Assembly: GCA_024704765.1 (NCBI GenBank)
Contig: JAKMXF010000177.1
Coordinates: 496,001 to 560,000 of the forward strand
Direction: 5' to 3'
Source of the DNA: Oopsacas minuta
Taxonomy: Eukaryota > Porifera > Hexactinellida > Lyssacinosida > Leucopsacidae
DNA: 64,000 bases
Shown here: positions 21,474 to 36,300 of the stretch, piece after piece
Position numbering within the stretch: position 1 is the stretch's first letter
Layout of the letters: the number at the start of each line of letters is the position of its first letter
The notes under the pieces: generated by a model
The model's input: only the letters and a program-made list of their open reading frames with translations
Databases searched by the model: none
What the model was told of the DNA's origin: nothing
Program-made: the position numbers and the translations under genes

Positions 21474-22295
21474 AACACCAGTGTGCCTTAAAATACATTT
21501 CACTTCCGCCCTCTACTTATCATATACAGGAATTATAATTTTTCAATAAAATATTATACTATTATAGTTCTGCAATCCTTCTTTAGATGTTTTATCACTC
21601 TTGAAATATGTACTATTGGTTTACTTATAAGTAAGTTTACAATTTGAATTGTTTCCATATCTGCTAACTCTTGTCTGTCGAATCCCTTACATATGCCAGT
21701 ATTTTCCTGGGCTTTCTATAATTTGCCTGAATACTTTTCGCTAGTCCCGCTCATAGTTATATATTCTTATATCCCATATGTTTTTTACCCCTTGACTTAC
21801 ACCTAATTTTCTTAGATCCGAGAGCGAAACCTACTGTACGTATATTTGTAACTGTATTTGTTCCTTGTGTAAAAAACCCATAATTATTCCATGATTTCGA
21901 TCTGCCGCATAGTCCCACTGTCCCAGGAATCAAATTGAACCTGTTCTCTTTATGGCATCCCAACAAAACCAGTCCAAAAATCCTAGCAATGATCCTCGTC
22001 ACCAAATAGATTGCTGGAAGGCACAGTCAATCTATGTGTTTGCTGGAAATTTCTATGTAGCAAGCTAGGTTGCTGGGAAGGAGGTTAGAAAGACCCTGTA
22101 ATTAACCAAATATATAATAAATAATCTGCCGAAGAAGATGTGCAAAAATATAATTTGAAAACGTAAATTTCAGGGTGCGTATTTTTTCTGGACTTACTGG
22201 AACCATTATTTTTTCAAAGAATCTTATTTTTTAGAATTTGCCCTATGGCCCCAATAGCTAAAATTAGTGTATACGCGTATTAATAATTCTATAAA

Positions 22296-22618
22296 TAGTA
22301 GAACGTCAGTTATTCAACACGATGGGACCGATGGGGGTTCGGATAACTGAAATTCTATTGCATAGGCGCCAAGTTGGAATATCTAGACCCCCAAGGTTTG
22401 GAGGCGGAGAATGTATTTATGCGAAATTTATATGGTAGCAACAATTTCGCCTGATGGACCCTCCTCAATTTTGCACTTAATTCCCTAAAACTTGACGCAA
22501 ATGTATATATATATTAGTAGTCAAATTTAGTGGTTTTCGGGTTAGAGAAAGAAATTAAAACCATTCGATTAACCGACCTGCGGATAACTGAATTCTGGAT
22601 TTCTGACGTTCTACTGTA
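22296..22618. mobile_element. pogo/Tigger-like MITE
   Basis: The ends are inverted copies of AGTAGAACGTCAG, and both sub-terminal parts carry GGATAACTGAA-like text. The length is about 320 bp with no coding capacity. Ends of the CAGTAGAAC type next to TA are usual for pogo/Tigger-derived elements; the class is inferred from this likeness. Confidence 0.65.
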
Positions 22619-23031
22619 TGTATTTTAAAGTGACCTGGGAACAGGATGCAGAGGAAAGAGGCCATATTCACCAAAGATTTCCTATACTATTTTATTTTTC
22701 ATTTAGTTGATTTCTTACTTAAATATATTACATCATCTTGTTCAGACTGAAAATCTTAATGCGGTTCATCGTATTATACGGGAGCCTTGTACCCACTCAC
22801 TTCCCAGGATCCTAGATAATGCGTATACTGGTCTATTGGAATAGCTTGCTTTTGTATTTCGCATAGGAAGGTGTGAAAATATTACTAATCGCCAAAAATG
22901 TGTGAAATATTCACTTTAGAAAAAATTCATATCCGACTTGCAAATCTCTGACCCAAAATGTATATATCTTCCAATTTTCACGTTAATTGGACAGCTTTTT
23001 GCATGGCCTCGCGGACGGACGTCGTACATCG

Positions 23032-23470
23032 CAGAGTTGCACGCGGGCCAAATTTTGTAACACAGGCGCGCCCCGCGGCCCGCAAGAAGCCCGCACAAAT
23101 CTTTTCGTCCCGCAAAAAACATCTCAAGAAACTATCTATGTAAATACTTAAATATTATAATGAAAGTTAGCTATTTACTTGTATTAATATATAATTCGTC
23201 CAAATGATATATACTAAATTTTATTTGTTTGTATTTAATTGTCAGTGGAGGGTCTAATTAGGAATCCTTACCAGGAACTGAGTTTCTGAAAACTGATGCA
23301 TAAATGTGAACACTTTACTAAATTTCATTTACTTATATAATCCCTAATTGGTATTCATAGTCCTGACAATAAAAAACAGTTCAGATCGGTCGTAATCATG
23401 GTGTGTTGTGCCCGGCTCACAAGGCCCGCGAAAGTTTTGGCTTGACCCGCACAGCCCGCGTGCAACTCTG
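23032..23470. mobile_element. Non-autonomous hAT-like element with 8-bp target duplication
   Basis: Terminal inverted repeats CAGAGTTGCACGCGGGC and, at the other end, GCCCGCGTGCAACTCTG. The flanking 8-mers are GTACATCG and GTACATTG (one mismatch), as expected of the 8-bp duplications made by hAT transposases. It is 439 bp and has no transposase. Confidence 0.8.
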
Positions 23471-23534
23471 GTACATTGTCCATGCCATTAGTGCATCTTC
23501 CTATATTAGCTGCACTAAAATTTGAGCCACCAAA

Positions 23535-23670
23535 GTTTGGTCCGGTTGACTAATATTATACTATCTATATTGCCAGTCCAAATGTTGGTCTGGTTGAAAC
23601 CTGACGACCCGATCGTCTCCAATAGCCATAAGATAGATAGACTAATAGAAATTATATTAAATATTATCTG
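23535..23670 (+). repeat. Dispersed repeat, copy 1
   Basis: About 130 bp with clear similarity, in the same orientation, to 47141-47285: shared blocks GGTTGACTAATATTAT, GGTTGA(A)ACCTGA and AGCCATAAGATAGA(T). No coding features. Confidence 0.6.
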
Positions 23671-23838
23671 TTAACAGCCACAATTTTTACATTAGCTATA
23701 CTAAGCCTAGTCAAGTTTATTGAATTCTATTTACCGCCTTGATAAACACGATAAATAGATGCGAAGTATACAATGTCTCGGAATCCACAAATAATCCTGG
23801 ACGAACACACATAAACAGATAAATCATTGAGCTTTAAT

Positions 23839-24255
23839 TACTGTCAAATCTGCTTAACGGCCACTTCTGTATAACGATCACCTGCCCATAGCGGCCACCT
23901 AAAACAGTCCCTTCCGATTTTCCATTATTATGACCTCTGTATAGCGGTCACCTGCTCAACCCTGCCAGCAGCCACCATTTTTGATCCCTTGCTGGCGCTA
24001 AACATGTCTATAACGGCCAATATAGTGCAGTGGTTGCCTCCATAGGTCTACATTTGACAAGTCCCTTTGTTGTCCATCAGTAACTACTTCCACTGTATTA
24101 GCTCATAAATGGGTTACTTGTCTTAAATGCCAACTTCTCTATATCACCACCATTAACATAATGTTACTTCCACACTAATGTAAAACTGTCTACTTCTCTA
24201 TACGGTCACTTTTGGCCAGTCCCTTCGGTAGCCGTTATAGACTAGTTAGACTGTA
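23839..24255. mobile_element. MITE-like element with TAACGGCCAC ends
   Basis: The left end TACTGTCAAATCTGCTTAAC and the reverse complement of the right end (TACAGTCTAACTAGTCTATA) are related, followed by the CGGCCAC / CGGCTAC motif. Internal sequence repeats the same motif several times (ATAGCGGTCACCTGC and similar). No coding capacity. Confidence 0.6.
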
Positions 24256-24268
24256 TATAGATACACTC

Positions 24269-24346
24269 AACATCCGTTAACTCGAACCCTCGCTATCTCG
24301 AACAGATTTTTATTCTCCTGAGGGTTCGAATTCCCCGATGTTAATT
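24269..24346. repeat. Short inverted repeat before the RNF213 start
   Basis: ACTCGAACCCTC and GAGGGTTCGAAT face each other, with related outer text (CAACATCC... and ...GATGTTAATTG). It could form a hairpin in the 5' leader if transcription starts upstream of it; a decayed MITE is the simplest explanation. Confidence 0.5.
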
Positions 24347-24395
24347 GTATTATTATTCTCAATCGTTAGCTTGAGACGGATTTGTAAATTTAGAA

Positions 24396-27300
24396 ATGCC
24401 GAAGAAATGTGAAAATAAATGTGAAGAATCTCATGGATGGTCATTTCCAGACAAAGCATCATTTTGCATGTTCTGTAATGGTCCTCTCATATTGGATACC
24501 GGCCAGGTCGTTATTACACATGTTGAATCTCACGAGGGGAGTAATGTAGATCAACTGCATGAGACTCATGAAAACCAAACATCTGCTACAAGTACTGCTG
24601 AACGACCATCTGCTAAGGCCAATGCCAAAGATCTTTTTGAACCAAAACCTTCCGAACTTGATTCTGACCCTAATCATACCAAGTGTACTGCTGAACCTGC
24701 ATCTGCCAAAGGTACTGCTGAACAAACATCTACCAAAGGTACTGCTGAACCTACATCTGTCAAAGGTACTGCTGAACAAACATCTGCCAAAGGTACTGCT
24801 GAACCTACATCTTCCATAGGTACTGCTGAACCTACATCTGTCAAAGGTACTGCTGAACAAACATCTGCCAAAGGTACTGCTGAACCTACATCTTCCATAG
24901 GTACTGCTGAACAAACATCTGCCAAAGGTACTGCTGAACCTACATCTTCCATAGGTACTGCTGAACAAACATCTGCCAAAGGTACTGCTGAACAAACATC
25001 TGTCAAAGGTACTGTTGAACCTACATCTGTCAAGGGTACTGCTGAACCTACATCTACCAAAGGTACAGCTGAACAAACATCTGCCAAAGGTACTGCTGAA
25101 CAAACATCTGTCAAAGGTACTGTTGAACCTACATCTGCCAAAGGTACTGCTGAACAAACATCTACCAAAGGTACTGCTGAATCTACATCTACCAAAGGTA
25201 CAGCTGAACAAACATCTGCCAAAGGTACTGTTGAACAAACATCTGTCATAGGTACTGCTGAACAAACATCTGCCAAAGGTACTGCTGAACAAACATCTAC
25301 CAAAGGTACTGCTGAACCTACATCTGTCAAAGGTACTGCTGAACAAACATCTGTCAAAGGTACTGTTGAACCTACATCTGTCAAGGGTACTGCTGAACTT
25401 ACATCTACCAAAGGTACTGCTGAATCTACATCTACCAAAGGTACAGCTGAACAAACATCTGCCAAAGGTACTGCTGAACAAACATCTGTCAAAGGTACTG
25501 TTGAACCTACATCTGCCAAAGGTACTGCTGAACAAACATCTACCAAAGGTACTGCTGAACCTACATCTGTCAAAGGTACTGCTGAACAAACATCTGTCAA
25601 AGGTACTGCTGAACCTACATCTGTCAAGGGTACTGCTGAACTTACATCTACCAAAGGTACTGCTGAATCTACATCTACCAAAGGTACAGCTGAACAAACA
25701 TCTGCCAAAGGTACTGCTGAACAAACATCTGTCAAAGGTACTGTTGAACCTACATCTGTCAAGGGTACTGCTGAACCTACATCTACCAAAGGTACAGCTG
25801 AACAAACATCTGCCAAAGGTACTGCTGAACAAACATCTGTCAAAGGTACTGTTGAACCTACATCTGTCAAGGGTACTACTGAACCTACATCTACCAAAGG
25901 TACTGCTGAACCTACATCTTCCATAGGTACAGCTGAACAAACATCTGCCAAAGGTATTGCTGAACAAACATCTGTCAAGGGTGCTGCTGAACCTACATCT
26001 GTCAAAGGTACTGCTGAACAGACATCTGCCAAAGGTACTGCTGAACCTACATCTTCCATAGGTACAGCTGAACAAACATCTGCCAAAGGTATTGCTGAAC
26101 AAACATCTGTCAAGGATACTGCTGAACCTACATCTGTCAAAGGTACTGCTGAACAAACATCTGCCAAAGGTACTGCTGAACCTACATCTTCCATAGGTAC
26201 AGCTGAACAAACATCTGCCAAAGGTATTGCTGAACAAACATCTGTCAAAGGTACTGCTGAACCTACATCTGCCATGGGTACTGGAAATCCTGGGAGACAA
26301 ACTACTAAACCTAATTCTAACAGGCACACTTCCAAGAAAAATCCTGACCAACAAATTGTCAATAGAGATCCAGAAGTACGAATTTCTCCCATTGATTTAA
26401 CTAACCAAGTGCTACCTTTGAATCTTAGAATTTCAGACATTGAACCAAATAACCCAGATTGTATAACAGTACAGTTTTATACAATTATCCTTTGGGATCT
26501 TTGGGAAGAAACTGATGCCATATGTTTAATAACTGGAATTGATAATTTTTCCCATTTTCATTGTCAATTCGATCTCATAGATAGGATAACTATTCAGGAA
26601 ACTGACATAGCTCTTATTACAGGTTGTTTGAGGGTACCGCTGGATAGGATTAAGGCACATACTCTGAAATTTCCTTATAAATATGTCTTTAATGTGAGAG
26701 ACGGAGAGGTGTATGAAGATCTCAATCATTATACAAAAATTAATTTTAACCGCCATTATATGCAAGTATTTCCTCAAAATGACTCAGGTTTGAAGAAAAA
26801 AGTCTATAGACAGTTTGATATGATGATTTTGCCAGAACATCAACAGAAGGAAGAATCAAAAATATCTTTCAAAGGTTTATATTCTTACTTATTCAGCAAA
26901 AAAGACAAACTTATTCCTTACAAAGATGTAAATTATCGTAGATTCTTATCTCTAATAGCATTCCTACCTAAATTTATAGGTCTAGGTTGTTTTCAGGAAC
27001 CTTTAGGTTGTGAGAAGTTGGATAACTTCTTGCAAGCTTTTGAGGAGAGAATTCATAATTTAGTATTTATTTCTATTTCACCTCTTGATACAAATTCTCC
27101 CAGAAATTGGGACTTAGGGGACTATCATTGTGACAAAGCTAGAGAATATATGCTTCATCACTATATACAAAATATCTTTCAAAAGGGTTCACAGTTTATT
27201 CTCAAAGAAAGATTGCTATGTATCTATTTGACAGTTATCTTAATTCACAAATATAAACTAACAGATGATCATTATTTTAGTCAGGTTACAGATGAAATCG

Positions 27301-30300
27301 AGAAACATATACAAGACATAATTTATTCAAACCAATTTGCTTTAGAATACATTAATGATAGATCAGAACTTCAAACAGCTTTTTGTGAATTTATCTTCAA
27401 TTATTTTCCATCTTCTACCAAGTATCATACGAAATATTTTCCACTGATAATATTCTATCACCGTTTATTCAACTTAGCTAAGTGTCAGGCTAACCTTTTA
27501 AAACAGTTAGATTATTCTAACAATGAATATTGGGGATTTCCTGCAAACAGAAAAATATCCAAAAAAACTACACTTTCTAATGAAGTTATCAAGAACGCCA
27601 TCAAGTTATCACATCTAGATACAATCCTACCATACAGCATAATGTATTATTCCTTGGAAAGTCATAATTTCAATTTATTTCAAGAATTTCATATTTCAAA
27701 CCCCACAGTTTTACCTCTATCTGCATTTCTTAGTATACTGTTAGTACGTTTGCCTAAAGGAAATATTGATGTAAATTTATTTAGGAATATCATGAAGTTT
27801 ATACACTCTAGATTATCAGAACCCAATATTCTGAAGTTCTATCTTCCCCTTGAATTTGAACACCTTTTCAAACTAACAATGGATTTATCTTCTCAATTAC
27901 CGACCCCCAGGGTGGGTGAAACTATGTTCTATCTAATTCTTGAACTATTTGCTCTCTTATGCACAGCTATTGATAATATTGCTGATAATAAAAGCACTCC
28001 AGAAAACATGCAATCTATATTCCAGTTTATTAAAAGATGGTATAATGATAAATTTTTTAATATTCATCTAAATATAACCGACTTAAAACGAGAAATGGAT
28101 TTTTGGGATAAAGTCATCACTCAAAATTTCCCTGCTCATCTCCAATGGCCTCTAATTACTATGGATTTTGTAGAGTTGTGTTTGAAGAATACTAATTTGC
28201 TATTACCTCTTTATACCGATTTATTCATCTATGTTCATAACAAACTGGGAGACTGCCTGAAGAATTTATTCCGTAAAGAAATGATTGATAGATTAAAATT
28301 ATCAGATACAAATTCAAGGAATAAGGTGGTGAATCAAATCAAGGTTTTGGATCATGTACAATTACGACATATTGATACTATTTTCAGTTCTATCCTACTG
28401 GATGAACGAGAACATTTTCTCAAAAACAAAATTAAACACTTGTTTGAATGGCCTTCTTGGGTACATTATTTTGAACTCTTTTCTACCACATCTGAATTAT
28501 TTGAACACATGAGTGAGGAGACGAAAAGTTTGCTTGATACAGCAATAAGCACATTTCAAAATCTCATAAAGTCATTCTGTACCCATCAGGTACGAATATG
28601 TGATGTAACACTCATCAGCAGCGAACAACAGCATTTTCTTACGCTTGCAAAGCTTGTCCTACACAAAGGATCTGATTATGATTACTCTCTACAAGATGTA
28701 GAAATAGCCTTTAAATATTGTGTTTCTGCTGCAAACTGGATTCAATCTCACTTCAGTCATTTGGAAAATCTAGGAAAATTATTTTTCTTTATTCAAAATT
28801 TTAAGGCTGATATTATCCAAGAAATTTTAACCGTGAAAATACACTTCGATCTTACACTTGCTGAAATAGCCGAAATAAATGATGAAAATTTCCAATTTAT
28901 AATCTTTCCAGAAGTTAATAATGTTATACAATCTCTCCATTTCCTACCGATATCTAATTCTATTCGCTATTTACAAGATTCTGCTATTTTTAAAAGTACC
29001 ATCAATGATGTATATCGTCATTCATTGTGTTCTCAAAAAACAGAATTCAATTTCGATCTCTTCTGTACTCATGTTTGGTTACCAGCCGTAAACACAATTG
29101 GAGAAATATTAAATACTACTTGTGACCAATCAATACTCCTATCTAGTGTGGATAAACTTTTTGGAAAACTAAATGAACATGGTGAGATACTCAACGAATT
29201 TGAATCTTTATCTTTTGGTTATCAGAAAACACAGAACAAATCAATAAAAGAAATACCAGAACTCCCCCAATCTTGTAATAGTATAGCTCTATACTATACT
29301 CTAAATAAGTGTTGCGATGCAGCAGCCAAGTTACTTGAACTAAGAACTGCTTTTTCTATCAAGAGCGATTTTCGTTTAATTAATGATCTTAATAATGTCA
29401 AAAGTAATCTCGGAAATAAACCTCTCTCTATTATTGATGATAACTTCTCCCATACAGCTCTGTCTCTGAAAGAATTCACTAAAGAGAATATACATTTATT
29501 GAATAAAATATTAAGCAAGATTGAATTCATTAAATGGGTTAAGAACAACATGAATGATCTGAATGATCTGAAAACCTTCGTGGAAATAGCTCTAACTACA
29601 TCAAGTGGAGACGGTGCTGAAACAGATCGCATCATGATTCTACACTCAGTCTGCACTAACTTTGCTCCAATAATATTCTCTATAAACAGAGATACCACAT
29701 ATGATTATCTCATTGAGAGATGTAAAGAAGTATTCACTATCGTAAACATTAACAATCAGTTAATTGGAATGCTCGAGTACGCCTCTGAAAATATCTGTTT
29801 CTGGGAAGAATTGAAAAGATCTCAGGGATCCTTGGAAGAAGGAGCACTCATGCAACTTGAAAAGATTGTTTCATCTGGAATATTCAATATTTCTACAATT
29901 CATTCATTCATTCCTATGCAGATGATATCTCTAACTATTCGGAAAGTAGGAAAAGAGCGAAAAGAGAAGTGTTATGATATGGAACAGTTGAAAGATCTTA
30001 GAAGCAAGCTTACTCTTGTAGTAGGAAAACATGACATAAATCCTCAAACTGCTATTATTGCAGAGAGCTATCAGAATGCTACCAAGTTCAACAACATTTT
30101 TGACCTCATTTCTGACCTGGCTAGCATAATTAGCGAATTAGCTGAGACTGGGAATATGCGATACTTTGATTATACATTCTCTTGTAACTTACAGGGAGCT
30201 TACAAGGTTGAAACCGAAATACAACGTACAAGAGATAATCTAACTCAATGTAAAATCAGGTTAGAAGAAGTAAGAAGAGATTGCTACTTCCTGAATTTCT

Positions 30301-33300
30301 ATACTATTGCACAACTTGTCTTACTTCAAAAAGGAATACGTGCTTTCATTGAAAGGTCTGATCAAAATAGCCAGGAACAACTTTATCATTTGCTCAGTTT
30401 ACTTAACCCAGACATCAACAGACAAGATATACAATCAGCTCTTAAGGAATCGGATATTAGCTCTTCTACAAAATCAGTTAATCATATCAATGCTGGTACT
30501 CATATCAATGCTGGTACTCATTCCAAAACTACTCGCTTTCATTCCTTAGCCAGAACAAGTAATTATTCATTTATTAAGACTACTAGTCATATGCCTGTTA
30601 TACCTAAAGAAATATCTGGTGAAGATAAAGAAGTACATTTCCCTCAACACTTCTCTCACAGTGAGATAGAGATTGCAGAGAAGTTAAGCACTTTTTGTGA
30701 TTTTCCTCTCTTACTAGTCATTGAAGGGATTACGGCAATAAAGAGTAAAACAGATGTAGTGACAGAACAAGCACTCATAGGATGGTGTATGCAGAAACCC
30801 ACTTCGGATAATGTGGATGAAGATAGTGACGTCAGTTCTGGAGAAGAATCTATTGAACTTATCTCAGCGGAGAGAGATGACAGGTCAATCCATATACACA
30901 CTCCAACTCCATCAACAGAGGAGACTGTTAGTAGTGAAGTCGAGTATATTGATATGCTTAAATTGGGTAACTTCCTCGAATTAATTAATCGCAATTCGAA
31001 TAATCAGATTCGAGGAAATAGACAATTTAATAAAATTTTCAAATTCCAAGAGCCAAATCTTATATTTGTTCCAAATAGTCTTATCTATGAATCCATCCTG
31101 CTGTTATACCAGATATCTCATAAACTGCCTCTGCCTTATCCTAGTGAAGTGCTGCTCTGTTCTGATAGCACAAAGGTTGAAGAGATAGACATATTCTGGA
31201 GAAGAGTAATTTCTAAGTCAGAGTACAACCACTATTACCTGTTCTGTTTAGTCTGCATAGAGAATCTACAATACGAAGTAGCAGTGCAAGCTGTTAGCTT
31301 ACTGAGGAAATATTTACAGATAGAAAAGAAGTCCAATTACAAACTGGTCATTATATGTTCTGAGGAGAAAGAAGAACAATCTTACATGGCAGCGGCCTTA
31401 GAGAACTACAGAAGAACTAGTCATATCGTTAGTACTAGTATCAGTCAGGATATCAGTAAGTATGTGCAGAACAAACTCTCTCAGAGACTTTCTTATAATA
31501 TCACAGAATCAGCTTGGGTTGTTGACAGAGAAAGGTCTCGAGTTAGATTAGTAGTATCAAATAGTGTAGGAGCAGGTAAGTCCCTATATATAAGCAATCT
31601 CAAATCAGAACTGTTGAATAAAGATGGCCTGAGTCGGGATGAGATAGAGCGGGCTGTAGTGACTGTAGCTATTCACGGGAAGCAATTTTCTGAAGAACAT
31701 CTAGCTAAACAGCTGTTGAATCGATGTGTTTATGATCTTGAACACGGAGTTTTGTTTCATTTGGACATTTCTTCTACTGTCCAGTTAGGTCTAGAACCGA
31801 TTCTATTCAAACTTCTAATATTAGGCTGGATAAGTGAGAGATCAGGGAAGTTATGGCATTGTAGAGGGAAAGATTATTTCGTCATCGAGACAACAGTTAA
31901 TACTCAAATGAAGAAATTTGACCGATTCATTCAAATGTTTCCGACTATACAATGCATTCAGCCTATCCAAGCAATGAATACTCGTTTAATAACCGAAAAG
32001 AAACAGATCCAAGCATTCGATTTGCTTGAATTAAACAAGGAGGAATTTCAAAGAACATTTGCTTACTTGAAACACATGGAATCGGGTCAGAACCTTGATG
32101 TATTCAATTATGAAAGCGCTGTATTCCAAAGGAGAAATCCTTCAGAGATATTGCAGGTTTTACTGAAGTATTGTGGAATCCAGCAACCATCCTGGACAGA
32201 GATTAAAAACTTTGTAACATTCCTAAGTAAGCAATTATCAGACTGTGATAACTCATATTACTGTTTAACCGGAATGATGGGCTCGGAATGGGTTGGTTTC
32301 AAATCATTTGTTGTGAAGTTCTTGATTTATATGTCTAGGGATTTTGCCACCCCTTCTCTACGAGACGATGTGGATAACTTGACAAAAGATCTATTAGAAG
32401 TTTATGAAATTGTAAAGAGAAGAAAATGGGAAAACAGCTCCCATCCTTACATATTCTTCAATCCAGACAGACAAACAATGACATTCTTAGGTTTCCAAGT
32501 TTCCAATCAAGGACATCTATACTACTCTGAAGATCCAACTGTTATCGTAGAAGCTAACATACTTGAACCCAAGTTGTTGAAAATGCTGGAACTCAACAAA
32601 GTGAATCTTAATGAAAATTATCAGCTGTTGGACAAATCTCAAAAGATTGAGAAACTCGCTAAGGTCATGGATTTGGAATGGGTGTTAGATCCAGATCCTG
32701 GTTATGTGTTAACTCTTGACAATATGAGAAAGATATTAGCCATTTTAATGCGATTCAGATGTAACATTCCAGTTGTTGTAATGGGAGAGACAGGTTGTGG
32801 AAAGACAAGACTAATTCAGTTTATGTGTGCATTACAAGTCGGAGCTACTAACATGTTAATACTGAAAGTACATGGTGGTACTACCGAGAAGGATGTAATG
32901 TCTAAAGTAGAAGAAGCTGAGGCGTTAGCTATGAAGAATTTTCATGACCACAATATCGATACAGTATTGTTTTTTGATGAAGCTAACACTAGTCCAGCCA
33001 TTGGTCTAATCAAAGAGATTATGTGTGACAGGAGAATGTACGGTAGACATATCAGTAGCAACATTAGGCTACAGTTCATTGCAGCTTGTAATCCTTATCG
33101 TAGACACACGAAGGAGATGTTGAACAAGCTGAGTACTGCTGGTCTTGGATTCTTCACCAAAGCAAGTGAGACCACAGATAGGCTGGGAGACATTCCTCTC
33201 CGTGAGTTAGTATACAGGGTTATGGAGCTTCCTGCTAGTCTGCGTCCACTGGTGTGGGATTTCGGTCAACTTAGTAACAACATAGAGAAAACTTACACAC

Positions 33301-36300
33301 GTGAGATAGTAGCAAAACACCTCCGAGATCACAACAGTCCAATTGAAGCAAGTGAAGCTATAGTAGTTGTAATAAGTAATGTACTTGCTGATGCTCAAAA
33401 CTTTATGAGGGAGGGGAGGGATGAGTGTAGCTTTGTGAGTTTGCGAGATATAGAGAGAGCTATGCGGGTTATGCTTTGGTTCTATAAAATGCTCGAATTC
33501 TTAGCTCCCGATTATTCGAAGGAGCCCTCTCATACTTCTACTGATGATTCATCCTCTGTAATAACCTCTATCTCCTCCTTCATTACCACTCGTGATACTC
33601 CGACCCTGGCTCCTGTTCCATCAGCTATACCTCCATTCCAACCCTTGAGAAATTATAGTGTCCCTGTGGCCGCCGAAAGAACAATTTTTTCCACCGTAGA
33701 ATCTAATACAAGATCTCCTGAAAGAGTTCGCCCTCCAGTTTATCGTATTGAAGAAATTACTCCAAACACCATTAATGGTATTGATAAAATCAGTTATAGC
33801 TTAATCTTAACATTGGCTGTGTGCTACAGAGCTCGGCTACAAAAACGAACTGCCTTTGACAGGCGAATAGCTAACCACTTCCAAAATCCTCTCACTCCTA
33901 TCCCAAATTATACAGTGATTGATAGAGAAATTGACAGATGTCAACAGAATATATTAGACCAGATGAAAGTAGGCGAACATATTGCAAAGAACAAAGCACT
34001 TAAAGAAAATGTTTTTATGATGTTTGTGTGCATCGAGCTAAAAATTCCTCTTTTCGTAATCGGTAAGCCAGGAAGTTCAAAATCCCTGGCTAAAACTATA
34101 ATATCAAACAATATGCAAGGAAATAAATGTGATGATAAATCTCTTCTTAGGAACTTCAAACAGGTACACATAATGTCATACCAGTGTAGTCAGCTGTCTA
34201 CAGCTGAAGGCATCATTGGAGTATTTAAGAACTGTAGGAACATGCAAAAAAAGACCCAGAGTAGTAAGTTTGTGTCTTGTGTTGTATTGGATGAAGTGGG
34301 GTTGGCAGAAGACTCTCCGCTCTTGCCATTGAAGGTACTCCACCCCCTACTAGAGGACTGCAGATACGGGTCAGATGGAAATAACGAACATAATGAGGAA
34401 TTCTCTTCGGTTAGTTACAAGCCTGATGGTTATCATGAAGAAATGGACAGGGAATCTGATGATTCTGTAGATCAGGTAGCATTCATTGGTATATCCAACT
34501 GGTCTCTTGATCCGGCTAAGATGAATCGAGGGATTATGGTAGCGAGAGGAGATCCAAATCATGAGGAATTGTTGTCAAGTGCTTATGAAATTTGTCAATC
34601 CAGCCCAGTCGACCCAGAATTTCTAAAGAGCATAGATGAATGCATCCCTAGCCTAGCCAAAGCGTATCTGAAGTTGGTGGAAACTACTCATACAACAAGG
34701 GAGTATTATGGGCTACGAGATTTCTACAGTCTAATCAAGATGTTGGTATTTCTCTGCAATGAATATAAAGTACCATTAACACTATCCATACTTAAGCATT
34801 GTGTGTATAGGAACTTTGGGGGAGCTACTGACAATAAAGCATTACAGCTATTCTTACAATTAGTAAAGTTACCTGATAATCCAGGAGGTCCAGATAGCTC
34901 TCCTTTGGGATTAATCCGAGCTAACTTATCAAGCTTTTCCACATCTTTCTATGGTGAAACACGTTACCTCCTACTTCTCACAGAGAACTATTCAGCTCTT
35001 AATATCCTATTGAAGTCCTCCGACATGTGGCCTGATAATAAATTTGATGACATTCGTGTTATATTTGGTTCTAACTTCCCAAGAGACCAAGAGTACTCTA
35101 CGGTATGTAGAAACATTAATAAAATCAAAGTGTGCATGGAATCAGGTAAAACTGTAATCCTACTCAATCTAGAAAATCTATATGAGAGTTTGTATGACGC
35201 TCTCAACCAGTACTATATGAAGATATATGATCAGAGATATGTAGATCTTGGGTTAGGCACACATCGAATGAAGTGCAGAGTTCATGGAAACTTCAAGCTT
35301 ATTGTAATTGCAGATACAGATACTGTGTATACTACGTTTCCAACTCCGCTGATAAATCGTCTTGAGAAACATTTCTTAACTATGTCTACTGTACTATCTG
35401 ATACTGGTACATTGATGTCGAAACAACTAGCAAAATGGGCTATTGAATTCTCTACTATAGATAAGAATACATCTATAGGATTTCAAAGGAGAGGCGATTT
35501 CACTGTGGGAGACTGTTTTATTGGTTATCATGAGGACACTCCTTCTTCCATTGTATTTCACGTGATGAAGGAGATGTATCCAGATGATACAACTACTGAT
35601 TCAGAAATTGATAGGAATGCAGTGTTTGAAAGAAGTCAAACACTGTTGTTAAGAATGGCTACTACAGATGCTGTATTACGGGTAAAGAACAGTTTTCTCT
35701 CCAATCAGTCAGAGATTATTATAGCAGAATATTTCAGACTTCAGTTAGGTAGTCTTGTTGAGTACCTGAGACAGGCATTGAATGGTATATGTAGACATCA
35801 GGCAGGAGCACACCTCACCCTAGCTACAACTCATTCAAGACTCTTGACAGACAGAGATGTAGATCAGTTGAAACAGGGTCTCTCCACAGATTCAGACACA
35901 GATACGATTGAAATAACTAGTCTCTCTCTACAACAGTTCCAGACAGAGCAGCAATACACCCGTGAGATTCAGAAGTTCTTGAGAGGGGAAACAGAGATTG
36001 AAACAAAGGAAGGTATACACAAAAAGATATTGCTTGTTCAGTGTGAGAGAGGGGCAGACAATGCTAAACTGATTGCTTGTGCTCGTCATAAGGCAGTAGA
36101 TGAGTTGAAGGATTGGAGAGAAGAGAAACGAGAATATGCGTTTGAAGTATGTTTGGTATTCTTGATTCAGCTGAGTAGAGAAGCACATGGGAGTAAATTC
36201 GTAAGTTTCTGTGGAGGAGACTGGAACACAGTACACATTGATGATATACGTTCCCTTAACTACACAGAACTGCCTCCTATTACTCATCTAATTCAGACAC

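Larger units (their letters stand above)
21474..24395. other. 2.9 kb gene-free, transposon-rich interval upstream of RNF213
   Basis: No supported gene. It holds a pogo-like MITE, an hAT-like element, a dispersed repeat and two inverted-repeat elements, each listed separately. The last of these lies about 50 bp before the RNF213 start codon, so the promoter or 5' leader of that gene is probably transposon-derived. Confidence 0.55.

Noticed and set aside
24459-26440. Two long antisense open frames (631 and 588 codons) across the RNF213 repeat array
   Set aside because: They arise because the 27-bp unit keeps every frame open; the products are pure repeat (SSTFGRC or SAVPLTDVC types) and the sense frame is supported by homology.
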